Source of the DNA: Saprospiraceae bacterium
Lineage (GTDB): Bacteria > Bacteroidota > Bacteroidia > Chitinophagales > Saprospiraceae
DNA: 50,670 bases
Assembly: GCA_013214355.1 (NCBI GenBank)
Contig: JABSSL010000038.1
Coordinates: 1 to 50,670, forward strand
Reading direction: 5' to 3'
The notes beneath the pieces were generated by a model. That model searched no databases. It saw only the letters and a list, made by a program, of their open reading frames with translations, and was not told the DNA's origin. Shown piece by piece: positions 43,235 through 50,670 of this stretch (the first letter of the stretch is position 1; each line of letters opens with the position of its first letter). The translations under genes were made by a program, and so were the position numbers.

Positions 43235-44248
43235 TTATCTTCCCCCGCTGAGGAATTCCATCGCTACATTATGTTGCTGGGGCAGGAATCCATAGATGTC
43301 AGTCTCGGGATGGAAGGTGAACCAGGCAAACCAATAGGTGGTGACGGTGGGGATTAGTCTTCCATTGGAATCGCTGATTTCAACTGTACGTGTGAGCGCG
43401 TCGTAACGAATTTGAAGTTGGACACCATTCAATTGGTCTTTGATCGGTTTGTGGCTGGCACTAGTGAGTAAGGCCATGGGATAAGCGCGATACTCTCTAC
43501 CAATCCGTACACCGACCACTTTTTCCTTCAGTTTAAGTTTTTTGTCTCTGTACTCTACCGGGAACATGGTTTTGCTGGTATTATCCGCATAGAGACTGTA
43601 TGGATCCATCTCATAATTGCGATGGAATCCGGTATTAGGGGATAGTACACGTGTGTTGGGGTGGCGTTTTTTCCAAGCGCCCCAAGTAGTGGTTTGTGCA
43701 GGAATTTGCAATAGCTTCTTGCCCGAAGCTTCTCCCGTTACTGCTTTACCTAGCAGTTGGGACCAGAGCGACTCGGTTTCCCAATCGTAAAAGAGTAGGT
43801 TGTTGTTATAGAGCAGGCCGGAAACCCCAAAGGTTTGAGGTTTTCCATTTAACATCGCTGAAAACGCCATCGCATTGGCGCAAAGCGGACTGTAGGTGAT
43901 CACTACATGCTCATTACCAAAGCGATCATTAACGATCTCATGGTAGTTCATAATCTTCACTGGATAAGCCTTGGCGACTCCATCTACATAGACGCCGATG
44001 ACCTTTTCTTGATCATGAAGAAAATTAGTGCGATCAATAGGTAGAAAACTTGGGTTTTCAAGAGAAGGGATACCCTCCTTTCCGGGGCCAGCTTGAAAGA
44101 CTGCTGTTAATGGAATTTCTACATTGCTGAGTTCAAAACCATTGTAAGAACAATAGGTCTCGATTTGACTTTGCTGTTGGGAAATGACTTGAAATGGGAG
44201 CGCGAGCAGAATAAATACAAAAAGCGTAAACTGTCTAATAGTGCTCAT
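43235..44248 (-). CDS. DUF3179 family secreted protein, second copy
   Basis: 337 residues with a signal peptide (about 8-22, ending VISQQQ). DUF3179 domain clear: GVAKAYPVKIMNYHEIVND, ITYSPLCANAMAF, FGVSGLLYNNNLLFYDWETESLWSQLLG and YWFAWFTFHPETDIYG. A paralogue of the protein at 816. Here the CPLCGSG of that copy reads SPLCANA, so only one cysteine remains. If the cysteine pair has a job the two copies are not equivalent. The gene follows, on the minus strand, the repeat at 44402 and the membrane protein at 44470. Confidence 0.87.
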   Translation of the reverse strand: MSTIRQFTLFVFILLALPFQVISQQQSQIETYCSYNGFELSNVEIPLTAVFQAGPGKEGIPSLENPSFLPIDRTNFLHDQEKVIGVYVDGVAKAYPVKIMNYHEIVNDRFGNEHVVITYSPLCANAMAFSAMLNGKPQTFGVSGLLYNNNLLFYDWETESLWSQLLGKAVTGEASGKKLLQIPAQTTTWGAWKKRHPNTRVLSPNTGFHRNYEMDPYSLYADNTSKTMFPVEYRDKKLKLKEKVVGVRIGREYRAYPMALLTSASHKPIKDQLNGVQLQIRYDALTRTVEISDSNGRLIPTVTTYWFAWFTFHPETDIYGFLPQQHNVAMEFLSGGR

Positions 44249-44401
44249 AGAAATGACTTTTAAAAGGTGTAGTTAAATTTGTTTCAATTTGCTTTACACC
44301 TTTGCCAAAAGCGTGCCAATCTATGAGTTAATTATTTAATATATACTGAATTTTGTGGTAAGTTATTGAAATACAGCGGAAAAGAAATGTGATTTTTTGT
44401 T

Positions 44402-44462
44402 TATAGTTGTTCGTGATTTTGAAATATAGTTGTTCGTAGTTTCAAAACTACGAACAACTATA
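44402..44462. repeat. Tandem and inverted repeat of TATAGTTGTTCGT
   Basis: TATAGTTGTTCGT occurs at 44402 and again at 44425, 23 bp apart, and its complement at 44450-44462. 44425-44442 and 44445-44462 form a perfect 18-bp inverted repeat with a 2-bp centre. It lies directly after the stop of the minus-strand gene at 44470 and upstream of the DUF3179 gene. A terminator is possible; the extra direct copy is not explained by that. Confidence 0.6.
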
Positions 44463-44469
44463 AGCAAAA

Positions 44470-45282
44470 CTATACATAGTCATCCAACTTCATTTCTAAA
44501 TCTTTTTCTAGGATATGAAGATCGGATAGTTTAAACATAGCTATCGAAACACCTACTGCAGCGATCAAAGTACCTGCCACGGAGCCCACACCAGGAATGA
44601 GCATCGCTACATAGAGAAAGATTCCAGCAGCCAAAGCTACGCCAATATAACCTTTGGAGTATTGTAAGCTTTCTTTGATACTCATTTCAAATTGCTCGTG
44701 GTAATTATCCAGGATCGCAAATCCAAGGAAGAAACACTGTACGGCAAAGATTAGAGTAGGTTCGAGCACACCAATAGGGTCAAATAGACCGAAGGCGAAG
44801 GCGATGATATTGGTAGCGATATTCTCAAGTATCCAGGAAAGGAAAGCAATCTTAATCATTCGAATTTGGGCAGCAACAAAGTCCTTGAAGCTAGATTGAC
44901 TCGGTTGTCCCGATAGAATTTCTACCGTCCTTCTGGCAAAGTGGAAAATTACAATTTCCAGTAGTACAAGAACAATATATTTGCTACTACTGGAGAATAG
45001 GAGATCATACCCCTCGTGCATCACATCCATCGCCAGAACTCCCATACTGTTAATGGCTTCCAGTGGGTCGTCCACATTGGCTCTACCCATCCATCCCATT
45101 ACTACAGTGAAAAACTTGAAGCCCAGGATCCCACCGACGATCAATAGGCCGCGCATGACCCAGCCGTATTCCAAAAGGCCTTTCCATACTTTATTTTCCC
45201 GAATAAAAGGAACTGACTTCACTAGTGACTGTGTGGTAGTTCGAAATTGGTCAACGTACTCAGAGATAGATCTAAATTGCAT
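44470..45282 (-). CDS. Membrane protein, possibly EI24/CysZ-like
   Basis: 270 residues. Several hydrophobic helices (about 47-66, 106-122, 150-172, 178-196, 220-254). The C-terminal part, KESLQYSKGYIGVALAAGIFLYVAMLIPGVGSVAGTLIAAVGVSIAMFKL, resembles the EI24/CysZ membrane family, which includes sulfate uptake proteins, but only loosely. No neighbour supports a transport role. Treat as membrane protein of unknown function. Confidence 0.65.
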   Translation of the reverse strand: MQFRSISEYVDQFRTTTQSLVKSVPFIRENKVWKGLLEYGWVMRGLLIVGGILGFKFFTVVMGWMGRANVDDPLEAINSMGVLAMDVMHEGYDLLFSSSSKYIVLVLLEIVIFHFARRTVEILSGQPSQSSFKDFVAAQIRMIKIAFLSWILENIATNIIAFAFGLFDPIGVLEPTLIFAVQCFFLGFAILDNYHEQFEMSIKESLQYSKGYIGVALAAGIFLYVAMLIPGVGSVAGTLIAAVGVSIAMFKLSDLHILEKDLEMKLDDYV

Positions 45283-45524
45283 AACAACGAGTGTTCTGTA
45301 TACTAAGGTTTAAGTAGATGTATAGGGAGAGTTAATTGCACCCTCCAAAAATCGGAAATTGCTACCAATAATCCAATTATTTGGACCACCCTACCGATTT
45401 CTTAGACTATCGGATCCTGGAAAAGGTTACAGGTACTAGGCTGACTTTTAGAAGGCCTGCTACAAGTTCCTATAGTAAAATTTAAATAATTTGATTCAGC
45501 CCTCTATTTTAGCGGGAAAAAGCG

Positions 45525-46343
45525 ATGGATCAGGTTAATACTTATTTAGACAAAGGAGTCGAAATGGTTATGGATTATGCGCCCAAGGTAGCACTAGCCA
45601 TTTTGATGTTGATTATAGGACTCAAGATCATCAACCGTATTTCTAAGCTCGCCGTGAAAGCAATGGAAAAAGCGGGCTTGAACAAGAATATTCTCCCTTT
45701 TATTAGTTCGATGGTAGGTGTGTCGCTGAAACTATTATTGATATTCAGCGTCGCAGAGGTTGTTGGTGTGGATACTACTTCTTTCATCGCTGTTTTAGCT
45801 GCGGCAGGCTTTGCCGTAGGTTTGGCATTACAGGGCAGTCTCAGTAATTTCGCTGCGGGGATTTTAATCTTGATCTTTAAGCCTTACAAGATAGGGGACT
45901 GGATTGACGTTCAGGATAAGTTTGGTAAAGTGGAAGAAGTCCAGATCTTCAATACGATCATCGTGACGCCAGGACAAAAGACCCTGATCATTCCCAATGG
46001 GCAAGTGGTGGAAAGCGTGGTGACTAACTTTTCAAAGAAAGGATATACCCGCTTGGAATTGAATGTAACGATGCCCTATGCGGAGAGCTTTCCCAAAGTA
46101 AAAGAGATCATTCGTGAAGAGTTGAGGCAAGCACCGCTAGTGATCCAAGATATGGAGCCAGAAATTGGGATTGAAACCTACGATAGCCACAATATTGTCT
46201 TAGCGGTACGTCCATTTGTTCGTCCAGATGACTTCTGGGAAGTTACCTTTGATGTACACGAAAGAATTAAAGCTGCTTTCAATCGTAATGGCATCCAAGT
46301 AGCTTATTCAGAAGGTGTAGAAATGGGTAAAATTGGGGCTTAA
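45525..46343 (+). CDS. mscS: Small-conductance mechanosensitive channel
   Basis: 272 residues, the size of E. coli MscS. Three membrane helices: about 18-36, 62-82 and the pore helix 88-110 with VLAAAGFAVGLALQGSLSNFAAGILILIFKPYKIGDWI, whose alanine/glycine pattern is diagnostic. The beta domain follows (VEEVQIFNTIIVTPGQKTLIIPNGQVVESVVTNFS) and an alpha/beta C-terminal part. It opens under membrane tension to release solutes. No signal peptide is needed. Preceded by 242 bp without a gene. Confidence 0.93.
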   Translation: MDQVNTYLDKGVEMVMDYAPKVALAILMLIIGLKIINRISKLAVKAMEKAGLNKNILPFISSMVGVSLKLLLIFSVAEVVGVDTTSFIAVLAAAGFAVGLALQGSLSNFAAGILILIFKPYKIGDWIDVQDKFGKVEEVQIFNTIIVTPGQKTLIIPNGQVVESVVTNFSKKGYTRLELNVTMPYAESFPKVKEIIREELRQAPLVIQDMEPEIGIETYDSHNIVLAVRPFVRPDDFWEVTFDVHERIKAAFNRNGIQVAYSEGVEMGKIGA

Positions 46344-46388
46344 TGTCTTATTGGGAAACCTGCTCGCCATCAAATTGTCTCAACACCA

Positions 46389-46739
46389 ATGGAACATAGC
46401 TTCTTCTTCGTGGGATTAGCCTTTATTGCGATGCATGAAATGGATGCCATTCGCTGCAAAGAATGGAGGATCTTTCCCGGACTTTCACTGCTCAATGACC
46501 GTTGGGGAATGATCGTTTTTCAAATGGCCCATATTCCCTTATTCATTTGGGTCTTTGGAGCGATTCATAGCCAGAATGAGCATTTTATTCGGAACTTTGA
46601 TCTCTTTTTGGTCGTGCATTTGATACTTCATATCCTATTCCTTTGGCATAAGAAGAATGAGTTTAAAGATTGGATATCTTGGTCCATCATCATCGGAGCA
46701 GCTTTGTTTGGTCTATTGGACTATCTAACTGCCTTCTGA
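46389..46739 (+). CDS. Small membrane protein, DUF6713-like
   Basis: 116 residues, four hydrophobic helices with the sequence MHEMDAIRCKEWRIFPGLSLLNDRWG between the first two, a pattern shared by a family of small membrane proteins that I recall as DUF6713; that name is from memory and not checked. It starts 45 bp after mscS in the same direction and is probably co-transcribed. Function unknown. Confidence 0.75.
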   Translation: MEHSFFFVGLAFIAMHEMDAIRCKEWRIFPGLSLLNDRWGMIVFQMAHIPLFIWVFGAIHSQNEHFIRNFDLFLVVHLILHILFLWHKKNEFKDWISWSIIIGAALFGLLDYLTAF

Positions 46740-46788
46740 TGGTTTTCCTCTCTTTTTTACACAAACCATTTTCCCACATCATACAATT

Positions 46789-47301
46789 ATGAAATACCTG
46801 ACCATTTTTAGTCTTTGCCTTGTCTATGCCAGTTCTCTTTTTGCCCAACAAGCTTTCCTTGATGAGTTTCAACAGAAGTGGAAGAATGCAGAAGCCTTTA
46901 CTTTGGAAGCTATCGAATTGATGCCTGCAGAAGACTTTAATTATAAGCCAACCGAGGACCAACAGTCTTTTCAAGATCAGATTATCCACTCCTGTGAAAA
47001 CATGATCTGGCTGAGTACCAGTTATCTTGGTGGTGGTACAGCTGGAATCAATATCAGACAAGAGCATTTTACTAAAGCTGAGATTATCAAACTGGTGAAA
47101 ACCTGCTTCCAAAGAGCTGGAGAAGCGGTGGCCAATCTAAAGCCCGAAGATCTAGAGGAAAAGGTTTCCTTCTTCGCTGGGCCGATGTCTAAGCGCCAGA
47201 TCCTGATATTGATGAATGATCATTCTACGCATCATCGAGCTGAAATGTTAGTTTATTTGAGACTAAAAGGCTTGAAGCCACCTAAGTATAGGGGATGGTA
47301 A
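46789..47301 (+). CDS. DinB-family protein, exported
   Basis: 170 residues, signal peptide ending SSLFAQQ. The four-helix DinB fold is recognised from FNYKPTEDQQSFQDQIIHSCENMIWL with one metal His and NDHSTHHRAEMLVYLRLKGLKPPKY with the others. The metal site and fold point to a DinB/YfiT-type hydrolase or thiol transferase. An exported form is common in Bacteroidota. It begins 49 bp after the preceding gene. Confidence 0.88.
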   Translation: MKYLTIFSLCLVYASSLFAQQAFLDEFQQKWKNAEAFTLEAIELMPAEDFNYKPTEDQQSFQDQIIHSCENMIWLSTSYLGGGTAGINIRQEHFTKAEIIKLVKTCFQRAGEAVANLKPEDLEEKVSFFAGPMSKRQILILMNDHSTHHRAEMLVYLRLKGLKPPKYRGW

Positions 47302-47491
47302 GTTTTGTTAGCAGTCGATATCGTTGAATAAAAAGGCAATTGAAGGGAAAGATTCCTCCAGATGTAACCAACGAACAAGGATTTGAAACTTGAAGACAAA
47401 CCCGACTTACTTCCTTATCCTACCTTTACATTGGTTTTGAACATCCGCTTTCCTATCTTTATTAGATTGACTAAGATTTAATTCAATCGCC

Positions 47492-49207
47492 ATGGTAAAC
47501 TTCAACAAGATGTTTTTCAGGCTGTCCGTCCTGTTGGGCGTTTGCTTGATAAGTTCTGCGCTATATTATCCTTTTGTCGAGTCACCTACGGTGGCTGGTG
47601 TTACTCCATATACAATGGATAACCCGCCGATGTGTGCCCCTAGTTTCAGTTTTGATTTTGCTGAGGTAGATAAGGAATTGCCACTGGCTCCGGTCCTCAA
47701 TTATAATTGGGATCATAATTTTCCTGTGACAACCGATTCGAAAGAAGCGCAGCAGTTCTTCAACCAAGGCCTTTTCTTCACCTTTGCTTTCAATCACGCC
47801 GAGGCAGAAAGAGCGTTCCGAGAAGCTGCTCGACTTGACCCGGATTGTGCTATGGCGCATTGGGGTATAGCCTTATCCTTGGGACCTAATATTAATCGGC
47901 CAATGCAGAAAAGTGTAATGGCGGATGCCTATGCTGAAAGTCAGGAGGCCATGCGTTTGCGAAGCAATTGTACGCCTAAGGAGAAAGCTATGATCGAGGC
48001 GCTGGCCTTGCGTTATGCCGAAAATCCGCCGAATAATCGCCAAGGCTTAGATCAAGCCTACGCTGATGCGATGCGTCTAGTGGCCCATCGATACCGAGAA
48101 GATGTGGATATCTTAACACTATTCGCAGAGTCCTTAATGGATACAACCCCTTGGAATTATTGGAATAAAGATGGTACGCCCAAGTACGTGACCAAGGAAA
48201 TTCACCGAACCTTAGAGTATGCCATTGCTACATCTCCTGATCATCCTGGTGCCAACCATTACTATATTCATGCCATGGAGGAGTTCGAGCCAGAAAAGGC
48301 AGAGCCTAGTGCAGATCACTTAACGAAGAGCAAATTTGTTAGTGGACATTTGGTACATATGCCCTCCCATATCTATGTTCGCTTGGGACGATACGAAGAT
48401 TCTAATACGGCTAATGTGGGTGGAATTGCTTTGGATGAAGAATATATCGAACAGTGTCAAGCACAAGGCTACTATCCAGCTTTGTACTATCCGCACAATG
48501 TGCATTTCCTCTGGTTCGGAGCTAGTATGAGTGGACAGAAAGCATTGGCTACTGAAGCGGCTAGCAAGACAGCGGTAAAAGGAGCTGGGCAACGCTTTCA
48601 AGTGATTCCGATGTACTCTATGTTGCGCTTTGGGGAGTGGGACAAAATTCTTGCTGAGCAAGCTCCTGGCGATAATCACCCATTTAGCAGAGTGCTCTGG
48701 CAGTACGCTCAAGGGATGGCTTATGCCCATACTGATAAAATGACGGAAGCAAAGCTAGCCTTGAAGCAGCTTCGTAAGCTTTTAAAATCTCGAGCCCTGA
48801 ATAAGCTGCCGCAAGGCTTTATGCCCTTCCTAGACCTTTCTAAAATATGCGAATTGAGCTTGGCTTCTGAATTGGCCGGTTTGGAAAATAAAGCGGATGA
48901 AAAGGTAAGTTTACTGGTAGAGGCTGTGCGTATCCAGGATGGATTCCGCTATGCTGAGCCGCCCCTCTTTTATGTAGAAATGCGTCAAGCTCTTGGAGCC
49001 GCCTTGCTGGAAGCTAATCGGCCTGCCGAAGCTGAAAAGGTATACCGAACAGAATTGGCACGCTTCCCGAATAATGGCTGGTCGCTGTATGGCCTCAAAG
49101 AGAGTCTTACTGCTCAGGGTAAAAGCCAAGAGGCCGCCAAGACCCAGCAAGAATTTGAAAAAGCTTGGGCAAAGGCTGATATAGAAATTACTGGTTCGAT
49201 ACTATAG
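47492..49207 (+). CDS. Exported TPR-repeat protein
   Basis: 571 residues. A hydrophobic N-terminus (about 8-24) suggests export or a membrane anchor. Tetratricopeptide repeats are visible near residues 85-120 (FNQGLFFTFAFNHAEAERAFREAARLDPDCAMAHWGIALSLG), 165-215 and at the end (ALGAALLEANRPAEAEKVYRTELARFPNNGWSLYGLKESLTAQGKSQEA). Between them HPGANHYYIHAMEEFEPEKA and HMPSHIYVRLGRYEDS are conserved in a family of long TPR proteins. These may be metal-binding. Function not known. Confidence 0.85.
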   Translation: MVNFNKMFFRLSVLLGVCLISSALYYPFVESPTVAGVTPYTMDNPPMCAPSFSFDFAEVDKELPLAPVLNYNWDHNFPVTTDSKEAQQFFNQGLFFTFAFNHAEAERAFREAARLDPDCAMAHWGIALSLGPNINRPMQKSVMADAYAESQEAMRLRSNCTPKEKAMIEALALRYAENPPNNRQGLDQAYADAMRLVAHRYREDVDILTLFAESLMDTTPWNYWNKDGTPKYVTKEIHRTLEYAIATSPDHPGANHYYIHAMEEFEPEKAEPSADHLTKSKFVSGHLVHMPSHIYVRLGRYEDSNTANVGGIALDEEYIEQCQAQGYYPALYYPHNVHFLWFGASMSGQKALATEAASKTAVKGAGQRFQVIPMYSMLRFGEWDKILAEQAPGDNHPFSRVLWQYAQGMAYAHTDKMTEAKLALKQLRKLLKSRALNKLPQGFMPFLDLSKICELSLASELAGLENKADEKVSLLVEAVRIQDGFRYAEPPLFYVEMRQALGAALLEANRPAEAEKVYRTELARFPNNGWSLYGLKESLTAQGKSQEAAKTQQEFEKAWAKADIEITGSIL

Positions 49208-49514
49208 AACAAAGAATACGGATAACCCCAATAATCATGCACTTCAGTTGCCAGTTAATCGAAAACTGGTGACTGAGGTGAACTTCCCTTCCTTGCATTA
49301 AAAATCCAAAAGCGCTCAAGTTGTACCTTTCAAAAAATGAAGAATTGGGTAGTTCCGATATGATCTCGGTCTAGGTTGAACATCTGTCTCTGTTTGCAAT
49401 TCGGCTGTGTAATCCTTCCTGCCGCTAAGCATTGTGCATTGGTCTTAGCCTGGGATATTCATGTCCTGTTTGCACATACTCTAATAAATTATTCACCATA
49501 AACTGTCAATAATC
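49208..49514. other. Intergenic, no gene
   Basis: 307 bp with no reading frame above 30 codons with a good start and no clear hairpin. It contains the upstream region of the CMD gene at 49515. Confidence 0.5.
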
Positions 49515-49976
49515 ATGAAAGTACTTATTCAACTAAGTTTCGCAGCCACACTGTTTTTGGTCAGTAGCAGTATATCAGCCCAAAGCAGTGACTATGAAAA
49601 AACAAAAGCTGAGATTATTCAAGCGTTGGGCGTTATGCCCGAATTTGTAAGAGAGGTTCCCAAACAATTACTCCCCATGGCTTGGCAACACTTCACTTCT
49701 TCGAACAATCCCGAAAACAAGATTCCAGCGAAATACATGGAATTAATTAAGCTAGCCGTATCCGCCCAAATTCCCTGCCAGTATTGTGTACACGCCCATA
49801 AAGTAAATGCTGAGTTAGCTGGAGCCAGTGAGGAAGAGATGAAGGAAGCCGTAATGCATGGGGCTTGGGTAAGACACTGGAGTACCTTAGCGCAAAGTAC
49901 GACCCTCGATTTAAATACTTTTAAAAAGGAATATAAGGGAATTGTGGAGTACATGACTGAGCAAGCTAAAAAATAG
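49515..49976 (+). CDS. Carboxymuconolactone decarboxylase/AhpD-like protein, exported
   Basis: 153 residues with a signal peptide (ending SSSISAQ). The CMD/AhpD fold is shown by YMELIKLAVSAQIPCQYCVHAHKVNAELAGASEEEMKEAVMHGAWVRHWS. The CxxC pair (PCQYC) followed by His is the redox site of AhpD-like proteins, which act against peroxides or in related chemistry. An exported member has no obvious partner here. Ends 278 bp before the last gene. Confidence 0.9.
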   Translation: MKVLIQLSFAATLFLVSSSISAQSSDYEKTKAEIIQALGVMPEFVREVPKQLLPMAWQHFTSSNNPENKIPAKYMELIKLAVSAQIPCQYCVHAHKVNAELAGASEEEMKEAVMHGAWVRHWSTLAQSTTLDLNTFKKEYKGIVEYMTEQAKK

Positions 49977-49986
49977 TCTCCACAGC

Positions 49987-50072
49987 AAGCGTCATTCTGT
50001 TTGAAAGGACTTGTACCGTCAAGTCAGCGGGGATAGAGCTTCGTATTATCACTTTCTAGTGGGATGACGCTT
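49987..50072. other. Branched inverted-repeat structure after the CMD gene
   Basis: AAGCGTCAT (49987-49995) pairs with ATGACGCTT (50064-50072), and inside it GACTTG (50008-50013) pairs with CAAGTC (50020-50025). A T/C-rich stretch follows. It could serve as terminator of the CMD gene, 11 bp after its stop. Confidence 0.55.
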
Positions 50073-50254
50073 TCTTCTTAGCTAATCATCAAGAATTCTA
50101 AGTGAAAACAAAATATGCTCATTTATTGAAGAAAGATTTCAAAATGGAAATTGTCAATTTTTGGGCGGTGCCTTAGGATAGGACAACAAAGAAACTTTGT
50201 TGGCTGAAGATCTTATACAGGTAAATATCTACACAATTATAACACAACTAGCTT

Positions 50255-50670
50255 ATGAAATATATCCAAGTAACATGCTTATTAATGGGGCTTATGCTCG
50301 CTAGCTCCTGCGAATCTCCATCATCAAATACACCGGGAGTGGCGGAGAGCAAAGACCCTTTGGAAGGTACGTGGGAGTTTGTATCCAGCAAAGTGGTCTT
50401 ACCAGATACTACGATTCTTTATGATATCGAAACCGCTCAACAGGGAGTATTCATGATGAAAGATGGGCTTTTCGCATTTGTAAGCGCCAATGCAGAGAAA
50501 ACAGATCTGACCTATGCGGGATACGGAAGTTATACTGTCGAAGGGAATACGTTTACGGAAAAAATAGACTTTCATTCAGCTACGACCCTGATTGGGAAAT
50601 CGACGAAGTGGGAGTATGAAATTGAAGGGGAAAAGCTGATAAAGCGTGGTTCACTTCCTGTATGGGCTGA
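50255..50670 (+). CDS. Lipocalin-like lipoprotein, cut by the window edge
   Basis: The frame starts at 50255 and remains open to the window end, so about 138 residues are visible. Signal peptide MKYIQVTCLLMGLMLASSCESP with a lipobox Cys at residue 19. The mature part has a strand-rich plan (LEGTWEFVSSKVVLPD, TYAGYGSYTVEGNTFTEKI, KWEYEIEGEKLIKRG) resembling lipocalin-like proteins. The C-terminus is not in the window, so the family call is tentative. Confidence 0.8.
   Translation, partial: MKYIQVTCLLMGLMLASSCESPSSNTPGVAESKDPLEGTWEFVSSKVVLPDTTILYDIETAQQGVFMMKDGLFAFVSANAEKTDLTYAGYGSYTVEGNTFTEKIDFHSATTLIGKSTKWEYEIEGEKLIKRGSLPVWA

Overview
The window is chromosomal DNA from a member of the Bacteroidota, most likely the Saprospiria (Lewinella-like); the class is a guess, the phylum is well supported. 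Evidence for the phylum: a fused LpxC-FabZ enzyme, a Bacteroidota-type GlmU-like nucleotidyltransferase, two proteins with C-terminal type IX secretion sorting domains, DUF3667 and DUF4348 proteins, an alternative (type B) L31, and promoter boxes of the TAnnTTTG type.

Layout. 1-215 is non-coding with three consecutive hairpins. 216-9363 is ordinary housekeeping: NUDIX hydrolase, DUF3179 protein, L31, GlmU-like enzyme, a methyltransferase, a lone receiver protein, hemD, a NYN-cold-shock fusion and hemC. 9478-13460 is a tight lipid A/envelope operon: lpxD, lpxC-fabZ, lpxA and an ABC ATPase. 28207-37514 holds a MerR regulator, gatB, a DUF3667 protein, an S9 peptidase, a metallophosphoesterase and an erythromycin-esterase-like lipoprotein. 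37582-50670 holds an ECF sigma/membrane-protein pair, two paralogous secreted proteins, a second DUF3179 protein, MscS, DinB, TPR and CMD proteins and a lipoprotein cut by the window edge.

The unusual part is 13460-28113. Here a divergent polyprenyl-synthetase-like protein, a 1098-residue soluble histidine-kinase-like protein, two unrecognised proteins, an NtrC-type response regulator, and an 881-residue protein combining a receiver domain, leucine-rich repeats and an EAD11-like C-terminal domain lie in one direction, the last three genes overlapping or nearly so. The module is preceded and followed by matching regulatory regions: a four-half-site element built on CCGAA-N5-TTCGG, about 135 bp upstream of a shared promoter-like element (TTGGCATA-N2-ATTTA-N15-TACTAAAT). 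One copy drives the start of the module, the other a two-TM SPOR-domain protein just downstream. This is the layout expected of an enhancer-binding regulator and its targets, and the regulator is encoded in the module. I infer a self-regulated signalling module, perhaps a conflict/defence or envelope-stress system, that uses an isoprenoid-synthase-fold protein and outputs to peptidoglycan-binding SPOR proteins. No part of that functional inference is proven by sequence alone.
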